Shown: positions 34,691 to 46,510, numbered from the stretch's first letter. The stretch: 64,000 nt of DNA from Cutaneotrichosporon cavernicola (GCF_030864355.1 NC_083396.1:124001-188000); one strand, 5' to 3'. A program made the numbers and translations. Notes: generated from the letters alone by a model not told the origin.

Positions 34691-35529
34691 TATCTTTTGC
34701 ATTTGATGCTTTTTTTCCCTAATTAGCCTGTAGGTTTACATCGCCGCGATGACCGCAATGTGGTGACGCGTCGCACATCTACCATCGATATACTACTCCT
34801 CAAGTAGCTCAGGTTCCACCACGATTCGGCCAGACGCGCGTGAGATGTGCCGGCGATGCAGCCCAGTGCCACACCCCGCGTACCCGTTGCGGTGATCCGG
34901 ACAGCTCGGACAGCTCGGACGGCCTAGACCCACGGCATACGTTAAGAATGTGTGAGAGCGCGGGACGGAGGGGAAGGCGAAGGCACGGGGTCAGTCGATC
35001 GCGAAGACCGGCGCGCGCGTTCAACCCCCGGCCTTACCGGCTAGGCGGTGTTCCGTAGAGTCCGGGATCCGGCACCAACCAACACATTCTCCTGGTGTTT
35101 TGCTCACCGCTTCACCTTGTATCTCCGTCATCTCATTCACCCAGCACTACGGCCCGTACGATTGTACCTGCTGTTCCACGGTCCGCTGCCGCCGGCGTCG
35201 GACACGGCATACATTACTGGCCAGTGCGGTTCATCTTAAGCAGGCTCACAGAGGGGGCACAGCCCGTCACGCGCAGATGCCTGCCTGGCAGGCTGTAGCG
35301 TCCGCGGTTCTTGGACTGCTGTGTATCCTGCTCACTCTGTACTCACATCTAACGTAGGCTGCTCCGTAACATGCGCGCTCGCTCAAGGATATAAGGACGC
35401 GCGAACGGTACCTCAATCTTATCAAGCAGCAAGCAGCGACTCCTCGCTTGCATCGACTCGACTCACACGGACACTAGACTCGACCTCGTCTCTCTCTTAC
35501 CAACTGCTCTCACTACAACACCCAAGACA
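34691..35529. other. Intergenic: promoter region of the large lectin gene
   Basis: No gene seen. A short tandem gacagctcg pair lies near 34898-34920. The start-proximal part carries a TATA-like element described separately. Confidence 0.45.
35389..35396 (+). promoter_or_regulatory. TATA-like element upstream of the large lectin gene
   Basis: atataagg occurs about 135 bases before the lectin start codon, a usual distance for a strongly transcribed fungal gene with a short leader. Position and sequence only; no transcript data. Confidence 0.45.
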
Positions 35530-37103
35530 ATGATCCCCTACCTGGCTATCCTGGCTATCCTGGGCTCCCCGGCCATGGCCCAGGGCACCAGATACGCCTT
35601 CCAGAGCGACAACATGCTCTGCCTCGGCGGGATGAACGAGGACGATGGCCTCAAGATGAAGGTGTAAGTCATTTCTGCTTCTCTCCGGGCAGCACTCACA
35701 CCAGCGCCGAGTGCTCGGAGAACCAGAGCTTTGACATCAACTTTGGCGAGACCCAGGTCAAGGTCAACCACGACGACCACGACAAGTGCCTCGACGCCGG
35801 CTGGGAAGCTGCCGAGGGTTCCCAGCCCACCTTCCAGGAATGCAATGGGGCCGACTCGCAGAAGTTCTTCTTCACCAACGACGGTCGTATTGCCCTCATG
35901 GACCGCGGACTTTGCATCGACGCCGAGGACTTCCACGTCGAGCTCGACAAGAACATTGTCCTCAACACGTGTCACGACGGCCAAGCATCCCAGGGTCTCG
36001 TACAGGTATCGGGCGACTCTTCTTCCGACCCCACTGGTCCTAGCGAGGAAGACCTTGTGAACGGTGGCCCATGGAAGATCCCCACCGCAGTCAACAGCGA
36101 GATGTGTCTCGACGAGTACAACGACAATATCGAGGTCCGTCCATGCACCTACGGCGACACAAACCCATGGTACATGTTCAAGGGGGACACGCAGATCCGC
36201 AGCGCCGACGCTGGCAACACGGACAAGTGCCTCACAGCCATCGGCGTAGTCGACGGCCAAATCACGGATGGCGCTCAGTTGATGTTGGAGACGTGCCGCA
36301 ATGGCGATCCCAACCAGATCTTCAACTGGACCGACGACAACCGTCTCGCTCTCCGCGACTCGGGCCTGTGTATTGATGTCCCCGACGCCAACGCCTGGCC
36401 TGGCGCCCCTCTCCAGCTCTGGACTTGCGGCGACGGCAACACGGCACAGGAGTGGCCGGTCGAGCTGGCCACCTCGGACTCGCCCAGCCATAGCGGCCCC
36501 AACTTGAAGGGCTCGTTCCATGGCCAACAACTCGATTATGAGGATCAGTCTACGGACACGTCTGCTACCCAGGACGACAACACCGACCACCGCTTTCTCT
36601 GCCCCAGCCTCCTCTTCCACAAGGACAATTCCAACAAGTGCCTAATCTGGAACTTCTTGGACAGCAACAATATCAACATGGTCGACTGTTCCCGAGACAA
36701 GGTCGGATGGACGTACGACGCCACCACCACCAGCTCTACTCAGATCAAGCTTGGCGACTCGTGTCTGACCGCCGACCAATCCGACCCCAACTCGATGTCC
36801 GTCTACGTGACTGACTGCGACGACAACGACGGCGACCAGAAGTTCACCGTGGACGGAGACCACATCAAGCTCGAATACACAAACATGTGCCTTGACGTCA
36901 ACTTCAAGGACCGCTGGACATCCCAGGGTGGCCGCGATTCCGCAGAGTACATATATGCCACTCCCTCCCTCCTTCCGTGCAACAATGCCTCCGGCCAGTT
37001 CTGGAAGAAGCGCCCGTTGCAGCCCACTTGCACCGACGGCGACGACGCGAAGAGACGCTACGACAACACGGACGGCTACACCAAGCCTGAGCAACACCCC
37101 TGA
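35530..37103 (+). CDS. Secreted R-type (beta-trefoil) lectin, multidomain
   Basis: Two exons (intron 35664-35704) give 510 aa. A signal peptide (YLAILAILGSPAMAQG) is followed by repeated trefoil subunits. Each carries the CLDA/CLTA-type motif and a downstream Q-x-W- or Q-x-F-like box: DKCLDAGWEAAEG with SQKFFF, GLCIDAEDF, EMCLDEYND, DKCLTAIGVV with NQIFNW, GLCIDVPDANAW with AQEWPV, and later NKCLIW, DSCLTADQS and NMCLDVNF. At least three trefoil-like domains, ~120-150 residues each, can be drawn. The family binds galactose- or GalNAc-containing glycans. No catalytic domain is attached. The tail (KRRYDNTDGY) is basic and disordered. The small lectin at 37970 lies just downstream on the same strand, and a third occurs at 60029. 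Confidence 0.82.
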
Positions 37104-37969
37104 GCCTACTACGAAGCACGATAGCATAGAATCCCTGCCGCATGTACTCTTTCCTTTCACCCTGCCTTTGGTTTTGGTTTGGTGCGACTAATTTGACGAG
37201 TTTGGCATGGACAGGTCTCAAGCCAAGTCTGCAACGGTGTCTGACCATGCCGTCGACTTGTGGCACTTGCGGCTGTCCAACGGCGCGAGTGCCGCGCAGC
37301 ATTGCCACAGGCGCGAGAATCAGGTTGCCTGTGAGCTGCTGCTGGCATACAGTCTACGTGACGAGAGACTTGACAAGACACGTGACACACCCATGCTCTA
37401 CACAACACAGCACTCACGGACATCTACCTCGCAGGATCCGATGTCCCGATGTCCTGACGCATCAACGCGTCTGCACCGCCCTGCGACCTGTTCCGAGGCG
37501 CTATGTGACGCCGGTCCCTAATCCCCGGTTGAATTGTGCGTCTGCCGCCGACTTTTACGGGGTGTTTGGTTGTAGCATTACCCCTGGCACCTTGGGCGGA
37601 TGTGCGTAAAACAGGAATATTAGGTACCGGGATGGATGGGGTAAACTGGCAAACAAAGTTTGAAACTAGACTCTATCCTCGTCGTCGCCAAGACCTTGGA
37701 TCAGTTGGATACTACCACTCTTGCAAGTATCAAGTATTATGCAATTACATGTTCAACATCCAACTCTTACTCTTCTCTCTCATTCTCATTCTCATTCATA
37801 TCCCATAGCGTACTCGGTAGTGAAATTGACCAAAACGATCCACGCATCGACCTCCTCCTCCCCCCTCCAACGCTACAGCTTGTACCTTCCCGACAGACTG
37901 CGCCCTGTCGTCACATCACTACCACTACCTCCTTCTCTCATCTCACATATCTCCATCTAACAACTCAAC
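37104..37969. other. Intergenic between two lectin genes
   Basis: 3' region of the large lectin and promoter plus CT-rich leader (about 37750-37960) of the small lectin. No other feature. Confidence 0.5.
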
Positions 37970-38459
37970 ATGCTCTTCCTCGCCACCCTTGCGCTCCTCG
38001 CCCCCGCCCTCGCCTCCAGCATCAAGTGGGCTGGTGCCCCTGGCGTCTGCCTCGAATCCTTCCGTCTAGGCAACAAGGACACGCTCGTAGTGTATGCCTC
38101 CCATCTTCCCATCTAACAATAGTGAGGGCTGCGGTACCGGCCCCGAGCAGCAATTTGAGCTGTCGCACGGACCGACGCGCGTCAAGATGGCCAGCAAGGA
38201 TTTGTGTCTCGACGCCGGAGACGGTACGTTTCAACTGGATATGGCTGACATAGTTCCTGCCAGCGGCCAGTTCCTCACCTTCCTCCCATGTGATCGTCGG
38301 CGTTCAGCCCAGAGGTGGTGGTTTACGGATGATGGGAGGATTGCGCTCCAAGGACAGAGCTTCTGCGTCGATCTGCCAGATGGGAATGGGGAGAACTTGA
38401 CCGGCGTACAGATCTGGACTTGTGGACAAGGAAACGTCAACCAAGAATGGGCTATCTAG
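37970..38459 (+). CDS. Small secreted R-type lectin (single trefoil)
   Basis: Three exons (introns 38092-38122 and 38224-38253) give 142 aa. Signal peptide FLATLALLAPALASS. The trefoil motifs follow: GVCLESFRLG, EGCGTGPEQQFEL, DLCLDAGDVPASG and DRRRSAQRWWF, then SFCVDLPDGNGENLTG with VQIWTCGQGNVNQEWAI. The second intron is only 30 nt and divisible by three, so an unspliced mRNA would still be read; splicing restores the canonical CLDAGD-PASG. The protein is about the size of one trefoil and ends right after the last Q-E-W box. It is a likely tandem-duplication relative of the gene at 35530. Confidence 0.8.
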
Positions 38460-38672
38460 TTAGAAGGAGAGGCGAGTACACGAGCTCTGGAGAGATTTGT
38501 TGTGTGTATATTCAAATGCCTTGTGTAATGAATCCCAGTACTGTACTGCGCATTTTGAACACACCCGTTTCGGCGTTGAACTCCACCTCCACCTCCACCT
38601 CCACTGGTGCCTGGGCGGCGATGAAATTTCCAACTTGTATCGCGACTCTCAACAACACAACAACCAACAGCC

Positions 38673-39403
38673 ATGTCCGAGAGGCCACCACAAAAGCGCG
38701 CACGCACGAATAAGCAGGCCGGCGGCAAGCCGAAGCCGAACGCCAAATCGAACGCTAAGCTGAAGCCCAAGCCCAAGCCCAAGCCGAAACAGCCCCAGCC
38801 AGCCAAGGCGAGCGCCGCCCAGCCCTCGCCGCGGAGCAAGGTCCGGCGCGCAGCGCAGAAGGCCAAACGCGCACGCTCCTCTTCCGGGTCGTTAGCATCT
38901 GGATCTGAGGGGACTCCAGTTGAAGAGGCTTCTCCGGAGGGGGATGTTCTGGAGGGAGATGCTCCGGAGGGGGAGCGGGAGGTCGCGGTCAAGGAGCCGG
39001 GATCAGCGAGCAAGAACAGGAGGAGGCGGAAGAAGGGCAAGGTGTTCCTCGAGGACAAGGTAGGTTCTCTCTCTTATGGGATGGAGCGCTGATGCCAGGC
39101 GGGTCTTCTTGGCCTTATCTCGGACGTGACCGACTCAAAGGCTGCCATTGTGGAGGACAAGCTGAAGCGCGAGGCGGCGCGAGAGGCTGCCGCCACCGAG
39201 CGCGAGGAGAAGAGGGAAAGAGGGAAGAAGGGGCGTAAAGCCGACGAGAGGAAGAAGGCTCTGGTGAGTTGACTTGACATCGGGGCTGACAACAGGACGC
39301 GGCAAAGGAGGCTATCGTTGCGCGCGAAAAGGCCAAGAAGGCCAGGAGGCGGGAGCCTCGCCCCGCCGAGGCCGAGCCTAAGAAGCGTGTTGGTTTTGCC
39401 TAG
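38673..39403 (+). CDS. Basic nuclear/nucleolar protein of unknown function
   Basis: Three exons (introns 39060-39098 and 39264-39295) give 219 aa. The first ~65 residues are a Lys-Pro-rich run (KPKPKPKPK) followed by KVRRAAQKAKRARS. An acidic stretch (EGTPVEEASPEGD) then leads to NRRRRKKGKVFLEDK. The core AGLLGLISDVTDSKAAIVEDKL is the only non-charged helix. It continues into a long charged helix (REEKRERGKKGRKADERKK) and ends in KKRVGFA. The alternation of basic clusters with an acidic tract and a short VGFA end resembles small ribosome-assembly factors, but no specific family is identified. Confidence 0.65.
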
Positions 39404-39505
39404 CTTGCCTAGTGTCATGTACAATACAATAGCATAGACTACGGCTACAGTGTGGACAGTCGGAGTCCCACCCGACGCCTGACGCGACGGTCCAACTGAC
39501 TAGCA

Positions 39506-40717
39506 CTAGCGCAGCTTGACCACCCCATCGACGACGTCGAGGCCCTGCGCGACGGCCCAGCTCTCCACCCCCGCCGCGGGGAGGTTGAGCATCCTCCCTG
39601 CCCAGGAGATTGATACACTCACGTACGCGCGCCGGAGGCGGGCTGCCGCGCGTTCGCGGACAGCGGGAGCAGCCCAGGCGAGGAGTGTTCGTTCCAGCGC
39701 TTCCGTTTCGGGGTCGTTTTCTATCAAGGCCGCGAAGGCCAGGGGATCAAACGTCTCTTCCGCGAGGGCGCGGGCTGCGTCCGTTACGAAGCGGAGGGAG
39801 GAGAGAGGCATGGTGGCTGCGTGTGGGGCAGGGATGGTGTGCGTGTTGGGGTTGGGCTCGAGGGAGAGGCTAGCAAGAGAGATGCCAGCCATCCCAGTGG
39901 CCACGCGCATTGGCCTCGGTGGAAGCGTCATGGCCTCCAGGGCGCGCTGATACTCTGCCCGAGGCGAGTGGACGAGATGGTACACGAGCAAAAGCGGGGC
40001 GTACGTCGGATTTTGTTTTGTTACCGCATACATTCCCACCAGACCATGTAATGCCGCATTGAGCTGCGGCCCATCATGCGCCAGCACAGCGTATCGCACA
40101 CTATCCTCGAACACTCGTGTCAGCCATATCAGCACGAGACTTACCGTCCACTGCAAAGGCGTCGGTACGACCCGACGCAACGACGCCTTCCCGAAGTTTA
40201 CGAAGGAGGCGGACGACAACCAAGAAATCAGGCTTGTCAGCCCGGATCTGGCATCAACTCTCTTCCACATGGTCTGTACCTTTGCCTCGATGTATGCCCG
40301 GAAACGTAATTGCACGTCGTGGTCCTTGAGCCTGTCGCCATCTGCGTCTCCCCCCGAACGCGAGACGCTAGCCAACATCTCCATCTCGTCTAGCTGCGGC
40401 GTGGATTTACGTGACGGTCGTAGTCCATCGGGCCGGATGCCTCCTGGTCCTCCTGGTCCTCCTGGTCGTACTGGTCCTCCTGGTCGTACTGGTCCTGGCC
40501 GCGCGCTCCCGCCGCGTATCCCGTGACGGCCCTCATTCTCGAGCGTCCCCTGCACAGCCCGGTCGTCGGGCCGTATCCTGCGTCCAACGTCATGTATAGG
40601 AGTAGACGAGCTCGCCCACCCACCCCGCCGCGAGCCCTTCGAGTTCGAGCGCGAAGCTGAGTCGGCGCCTTCCATTGATGCAGGCGCATCGCGACGATGA
40701 GGAGGGCGGTATGCCAT
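39506..40717 (-). CDS. SAC3/GANP-like (PCI-type) protein with Gly-Pro-rich N-terminus
   Basis: A single exon; the Met chosen gives 403 aa, while the frame stays open upstream without conserved sequence. Residues ~50-115 are disordered, with a collagen-like run of Gly-Pro-Val/Arg triplets. Residues ~130-390 match the SAC3/GANP pattern in order: helical RFRAYIEAKVQTMWKR, then SVRYAVLAHDGPQLNAALHGLVGMY, where the family has a 'GDL-x-FNQC-x-QL-x-LY' helix pair, then YAPLLLVYHLVHS and a final winged-helix-like RLRRAYVSVSISWAGRMLNL ... GLDVVDGVVKL. The family acts with TREX-2 and related complexes in mRNA export, transcription and splicing. This assignment is from pattern, not an alignment, so a diverged member is the honest call. 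Confidence 0.5.
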   Translation of the reverse strand: MAYRPPHRRDAPASMEGADSASRSNSKGSRRGGWASSSTPIHDVGRRIRPDDRAVQGTLENEGRHGIRGGSARPGPVRPGGPVRPGGPGGPGGIRPDGLRPSRKSTPQLDEMEMLASVSRSGGDADGDRLKDHDVQLRFRAYIEAKVQTMWKRVDARSGLTSLISWLSSASFVNFGKASLRRVVPTPLQWTVSLVLIWLTRVFEDSVRYAVLAHDGPQLNAALHGLVGMYAVTKQNPTYAPLLLVYHLVHSPRAEYQRALEAMTLPPRPMRVATGMAGISLASLSLEPNPNTHTIPAPHAATMPLSSLRFVTDAARALAEETFDPLAFAALIENDPETEALERTLLAWAAPAVRERAAARLRRAYVSVSISWAGRMLNLPAAGVESWAVAQGLDVVDGVVKLR

Positions 40718-40873
40718 GATTCGCGCGATGGAATATGTCGATATGCACAAAGAGATGAAGACAATTGCCTTTGACTCGGACTCGGATTTGGACCTCGGCC
40801 TTGGCGGTATCCATTTATCGCCCGACCCTAAACCCAAGACCTCCACCACGCCCTCACCATCACCCATTCCACC

Positions 40874-41867
40874 ATGCGCGTCCAAGGCTGGGACCCGGTC
40901 TTGTGAGCCTCCCCCAGGCTACACTAACACCAGGATCGTGTCGCAGGCAAGCTTCCCCCCCCTTCCTCCTTCCTAACCCCAGATCATCTGCCTCCAATCT
41001 ATCCACTACCTGACCCTGTCCATCCTCATCCCCCCGCTCCTCTCCACACTCACTAGCTCGTCGCTCCTAAACTACTCGGGCGGACCGCGGACCGTCGCAC
41101 ATATCATGGACTGGCGGGAGATGGCTGCGCGGCCAGCTGTGAATACGGCAGGAGTATGGGAACGTGTGCGCGGTGCTTGGACCGGAGGGAAGAAGGTCGA
41201 TCAGTCGGAGGGACGCGAGGAGCAGGGTGTCGCTTGGGATTATGGCGTCGATGCGAGACGCGGCTGGATCATTGGCGCGGCTTGGATTACCGCTTGTGCG
41301 GTTGAGTGAGTCTGGGTTGGAGGGAGGGGGAAGGGGAGGGGGCGGGTGGGACGGGGAGAGAGGGGGGGGAGGGGGAGGGTTTGGATGGGGACGGGGAGGG
41401 CTTGGATGGGGAGGGGGGAGGTAGTGATGGGAACGGAGGGCTAGAGTGGCAGGAACGCAGCAGACGTCGTCATGTGCACGTCGAGTGACAAGTTGCTCGC
41501 GTCACTCGTGGGCGCCGCTGCGGCAGACTCTGCGGCAGACCGCTCCTCGTCTTATCGGCGTGCTAGCCATAGCCGCTCGCACATGACACCCGCTGACACC
41601 AGCATCGCACCGCTGTACTACCTCATCAAGCGCCCGACCTACATCCTCGACTTTGCCCTAACCCTCAACTTGAACCACCTCCTTTTCACCATCTACTACG
41701 CCAAATCCTTCCCCACCAGCCTCTACTTCTGGGTCGTGCAAGCCCTCGGCGCCATCCTCATGATTGTCTTTGGCGAGCAGCTGTGCGTCAAGCGCGAAAT
41801 GACGTCCGAACTCGACATTGCATGGAACCCTGGAGCAGAGGAGATCGAGCTCGGAGACCCGCGGTAA
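40874..41867 (+). CDS. SYS1: SYS1 homologue, Golgi four-TM membrane protein
   Basis: Four exons give 209 aa. The start QGWDPVLIVSQIICLQSIHYLTL is the well-conserved N-terminus of Sys1, but it is assembled from a 29-nt first exon, a 13-nt microexon (40934-40946) and the third exon. The intron after the microexon begins with GC (gcaagc), giving a GC-AG intron at 40947-40982. Later spans are GWIIGAAWITACAVD, NLNHLLFTIYYAKSFP and YFWVVQALGAILMIVFGEQLCVKRE. Sys1 recruits the Arl3/ARFRP1 small GTPase to late Golgi membranes. The luminal loop of ~60 residues between TM1 and TM2 carries an insert (WTGGKKVDQSEGREEQG) that is probably lineage-specific. The last intron, 41306-41602, is 297 nt, far longer than average here. 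Confidence 0.88.
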
Positions 41868-41962
41868 GCGATAGTATGTATGCATGCTAGTAGCTATCTA
41901 GCCATTATGGTGTGGTGGGCGAGCACCAAGTCCGCGCCCGAATGTGCCGCGCTGCGCGCACC

Positions 41963-44082
41963 CTACTGCACCTCTTCGAGGTTGTGCGTGGCAACAAGCT
42001 CCTCGGCCTCGGCAATGACGCGGTCGACAGTCCAGCGGTCGTTCCGGTACCATTTGAGGTCGAGGATGTCTCCCACCTCGTCGCAGGCGCGGAGGAGCAG
42101 GTCAATGTCCGTCTTGGTGTGTGATGCCGAGAGGCAGAAACGGACCCGCGAAGTAATGAGCGGGGTTGCGCTGGGGTCAGCAAAATGCCAAACAGATCAA
42201 CTCACGGATAAGCCACAATGACCACCGCAATTGGTGTCTTCTCGGGCCCGACGCGGTCAAGCATCATGCGCGAGAACATTCCCATCTTGCCAGGGTTGTA
42301 GAGGAGCAGCGGGATAATCGGCGAGTCGCGATGTCCATACACGATAAAGCCGAGCTTGCGCAGACCCGAGGACAGGTAGCGCGAGTTGAACGCGAGGCGG
42401 CGCAGACGCTCGCGGCCCTCGGTGCCGTTCGCAAGCGCGACTGGCAGGTTCATCCACGACGGCAGCGTGGATGCCGGTGCTGGGCCAAAGCTCTGGTGCC
42501 TGCTCCAGACGGACACGGCCGATGCAGAGTCTTCCTCGACGTCCGCGGGCGGAGCGAGCGGCGGCGCAACGCCCATAATAGCCGACATGGACGCGATGAT
42601 CTGGGTGAGGATAGGGGGGGACATGGCCTCGGCGTAGCACATGGCGTGGCAGCGGACGCGCAGGCTGTCAATGATCTCCTTTGATCCAGCAATGTAGCCA
42701 CCGGCCGCACCGAACGACTTTGTAAACGTGCCCATGAGAATGTCGACCTCGCGCGGGTCGATGCCAAAGTAGTCGCACACGCCGCGGCCGTTCGGGCCCA
42801 TGGCACCGACCGAGTGCGCCTCGTCAATGTACAGGTAGAACTTGTAGCGGCGCTTGAGCTCCATGAGGGCTGGGAGGTTGACCAGTGTACCCTCCATCGA
42901 GAACAGACCCTCGACGACGACAAGAAGCTTCTTCCACGGCCGGTGGGTGCGGGGCTGGCCCTCGGCGATCGAATCACGAAGAAGCTTCTCAAGCGAGTTC
43001 ATGTCGTTGTGCTTGAAGGTGCGGATCGACGCGCCAGACAGACGCACGCCGTTACGAATCGAAGCGTGGTTGAGCTCGTCCGAGATCACGAGGCACCCCT
43101 TCTGGACGAACGCGGGGATCGTTGTCGAGTTGGTCGCGAACCCCATCGAGATGATCAGAGCAGACTCGGCACCGACAAAGCGCGCAGTAAGCTTCTCGGC
43201 CTGGTGGTGGAGGTCGAGGGTACCAGCGTCGTGACGCGGCGCAGCACCAGCCACACCGTAGCGGTTGATGGCCTCGGCGACCGCGTCCGCACAGCCGCCA
43301 GACGACGACGCGAAGCCGAGGTAGTTGTACGACGAGGCGTTGAGTGCGCGCGTCGTCGTGCCCGAGAGGCAGAACGACTCGCGCTCGTCGTTCGAGTAAC
43401 GGTCGAGGAGCGTGATCGTGCGACCCGGCACGCCAGTGACAGGGCGGGAGAAGCAGTCATCCAGGCGGGTCTTGAGACGACGAGTGTAGAACGAGTCAAA
43501 GTCCGAGTTGAGGGCGGCGTACCCGTTAGCTGGGAGGAGATGGGCATAGTTCTGTGGGTACATCTTTTTGCCAAAGAAGTCGCGGACGTGGCCGAGACAG
43601 ATGAGGAACAGGTACGAGAGGTATGTTGTGAGCAGAATGTAGAAGGGTGGCTCGAGCTCCTCTTCGGGGTGGACAGGTTCGGCTGAGTTGTATGACGACG
43701 CCCACCGGTAGTTGGGGTTGTTGCAGTGCCCAAACTCGCGGTGCTTGTAAGGCAGGTTGGTCTGGACGTTTGACTTCTCCAGATACCCGCGGTACATGCG
43801 CTCGAGTGCGAGATCGCCATCGCTGCTCTGTCTCGATAGCGAGCCATGACTGGACGCGTACGACGAGATGGTGCTCTGGTCCGACATCAACTCTTCCTCG
43901 GGCAAGTGCGCCGATGTCGCGTACGTGACCTCGGCGTTCGAGTGGCGCGGCCGGGTGATGGCGTTGAGGAGGGCATCGCGGGCCGTGCCCGGGGTCTCTG
44001 GGGATGTCGACTTGCCCTTGTTGCTGCGGATGCTGGCTGCCTTCTTCGGCGATGCCGAGCCGTTCTGCTTACCGCGGGCCAT
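41963..44082 (-). CDS. LCB2: Serine palmitoyltransferase catalytic subunit (LCB2)
   Basis: Two exons (intron 42171-42205) give 694 aa. A Ser-rich cytosolic N-terminus of ~150 residues precedes one membrane span ([18 protein letters not shown]). The PLP enzyme core follows: [42 protein letters not shown], then [15 protein letters not shown] near residue 420. The Schiff-base Lys lies in [13 protein letters not shown] near residue 450. The enzyme condenses L-serine with palmitoyl-CoA at the ER as the first step of sphingolipid synthesis; Lcb2 carries the PLP Lys whereas Lcb1 does not, so the Lys identifies the subunit. The chosen Met ([13 protein letters not shown]) starts a plausible fungal N-terminus; an earlier in-frame Met adds only low-complexity sequence. 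Confidence 0.94.
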
Positions 44083-45848
44083 GGTATCGCTCGTGTCGCT
44101 GAGTGTCGAGCGTGGAGGACGTGTCGAGCTTGGAGGTTGGAGGCGGAAGTTGGATGAGGATGGATCGCGTCGTGTTGGATTGGACAGGGTCTTGTCTAAC
44201 CAGGGAAGACGAGGGCCAAAGGACTCGGGTTGGCGACCTTGCCCCAAAGTGTTGACAAGTCGCCGAGAGAATGCCGTCTGGGCGGTGACGCTGCGCGACG
44301 GTGCCCAGGAGTGTGATGGTATGCTCGATGTGTTGAGCTACGAGTGAGGAGGTGTGTGAGTGAGTGAGTGAGTTGAGGGAGGATGGATGGAGGGAGGGGG
44401 GCCGGGGGGAGGGGATTGGATTGAGGGGCGATTTGCGGTCCGCGTCTGCCTCGAATTCCTGAACAGGCCGGTACACCCCAGAATGTTAAAATGGGAGACG
44501 GATTTAAGGAGATCACGTGGGTGTGGCAGATTCTTTCTATCAAGACAAAAATGACGCGCATCAAGGAGCACCATCGTCGTCGCGTAAGCCAAAACTGCTA
44601 ACTTTGTCGACGGCCCTCAATGCATCTCTCACCCTCATCTTTTCATGCTATGAATATTCTGAGCGTCAAGTCTCTTGACTTGTGCTTGGGACGCTGCGGC
44701 TGCCATTCTCGAATACAAATGGAACCGTGACACTCAACACTCAACGCCCACACCCTCGGCGGCCGACGGCCCAAGCTGCCAAGCTGCCCCGGGACGCCAC
44801 AAGCCACAAACAACAAGCCACCGGCCACCGGGCGGTCCTAGCTATCTGCAGACCCGGCCTTGCAAAGAATTTGGCAAAGAACAATACACATCCATTATTC
44901 CTTAATACACATTTTCGCGCTCCATCGCGTCGTCGGCCGCCACACACTGGGAACGCGTCGCGTCAAACTACAAACTACAAGCAGGGGCATTCCGCGATGC
45001 GCTTTGTCCCCCGGCAATGGTCAACGTGTCCAACCCCGAAGACCGGGGTTCGGGTGCTGTATGCTGGGTCATGCTAGGATTGTTAGTCGCGTTGTGTCAG
45101 GGCGCGCGTCAGGAGCGGAATGGAGCGGCTTTGTTTGCAATGCGAGGGTCGCGCGAGGTGATTGTGTGGATCATTCAAGGATGTCCGTCCGCGCCCTTCT
45201 CCTGCGTTTAGGCATGCTGGACACTGTCGGATTCGGGCATGGGGCAAGGGGAAAACGAGTTGCAAGGGAATGCCGCTGGGTTCAAACTTGCACTCATGCC
45301 ACACAGTCATCATCATCAACAGCCGATTCCAAGTGCATGGTGTTGACAACTTTTGATTGGACTCGGTATTCTCTCGCAAGCCGCAAGCAGTAGCCGTAAG
45401 CGGTAGCCACTGACGAGTCATCGGCGCGCCAAAAGCTTGATGCACTCGTCATCCCTCTGTCCATCTGTCCACCGATGCTGTCGTGCGGGTTAGTGCCGAT
45501 CAGTTAGCGAATTGGCGAGTCAGCGAGTCGGCCGCCGACGTCAGACTAGCAGCTACGGACGGGCGCCAGCTTCCAACAACAATTCGGCACAACTCTGCGC
45601 CTCCGTTGCAGGTCACCTCCAACCACCTCCACCCGCATTCTCTTACCACGCTCGCTGACGGTGACATCTTATGGACTCTGTGACAGAAAACAAAAAGCAG
45701 CGATCAAGGATGCGTCCGCGTCCGTACGCGTCCGTGCGAGCTGGGAAGTGGCCGCGTGGCTGATGGCTGACGCATTATGCCGATCGCCTGACAGCGATCG
45801 CCACGATCGAGTTCATCGCCGATCGCCGAATCCCCCTTGCTTCATCCG

Positions 45849-45872
45849 ACGACACGACACGACACGACACGG
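45849..45872. repeat. Tandem cgaca pentanucleotide repeat
   Basis: Four to five copies of cgaca in a row within the gene-poor region. Confidence 0.85.
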
Positions 45873-46510
45873 GAGGGGCAACTCGCGCTCACATGCAAGT
45901 GACTCAGCCAACGTATCTGCCGTATCTGTACTGTAACTGAACAGGACGAGCCAGTTAGCTCATCAGACTTCTGGACCATGACGGCAGCGTATGTACAAGA
46001 CATGACTAGCCCGTCATTCCCGGGCATCAGCCTTTTATTTCCTATTACACAGGATCTGGTCCAACCTAGCTCGCATGATCGAGTCTACGTAGTCCAGGAG
46101 GTCTAGCAAGGTAGTCACCCCGCAGTGGTGCATGGAGTGGAGCACGGAGCAATAGGCTCAGTACCTAATCCCTGCCAACTCAAACATCGGGCCTGGCGGA
46201 GACGGCGAGGGGTTGAATGTCTTGCGGTCTTCCGGTGAGGTACGTGGTTTGGTACGGGGTGGACCTGCCCGCTGGGTGCAAGTTGAGGTCCAGAATGGCT
46301 TAAGCCGCGCATGGCGCGACGCGTCATGGGGCTTAACTGACCTTTTAGTCTGGAGCAAGTTTCGCGGAGAAACTGTCGGCTATGGGCGGCATTGGCGGCT
46401 GATTCCCCGAATTTCAGGCATCACCACCGTGGCCACCTGGCCACCTTTGTAGCCAAAAAGCCAAAAAGCCAAACAGCCTAAATTCGACGGCTTTTGGTCA
46501 GCGTGCAGCG

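Noticed and set aside
42814..43686. A long plus-strand reading frame opposite LCB2
   Set aside because: Same explanation: antisense shadow of a conserved, GC-rich enzyme gene.
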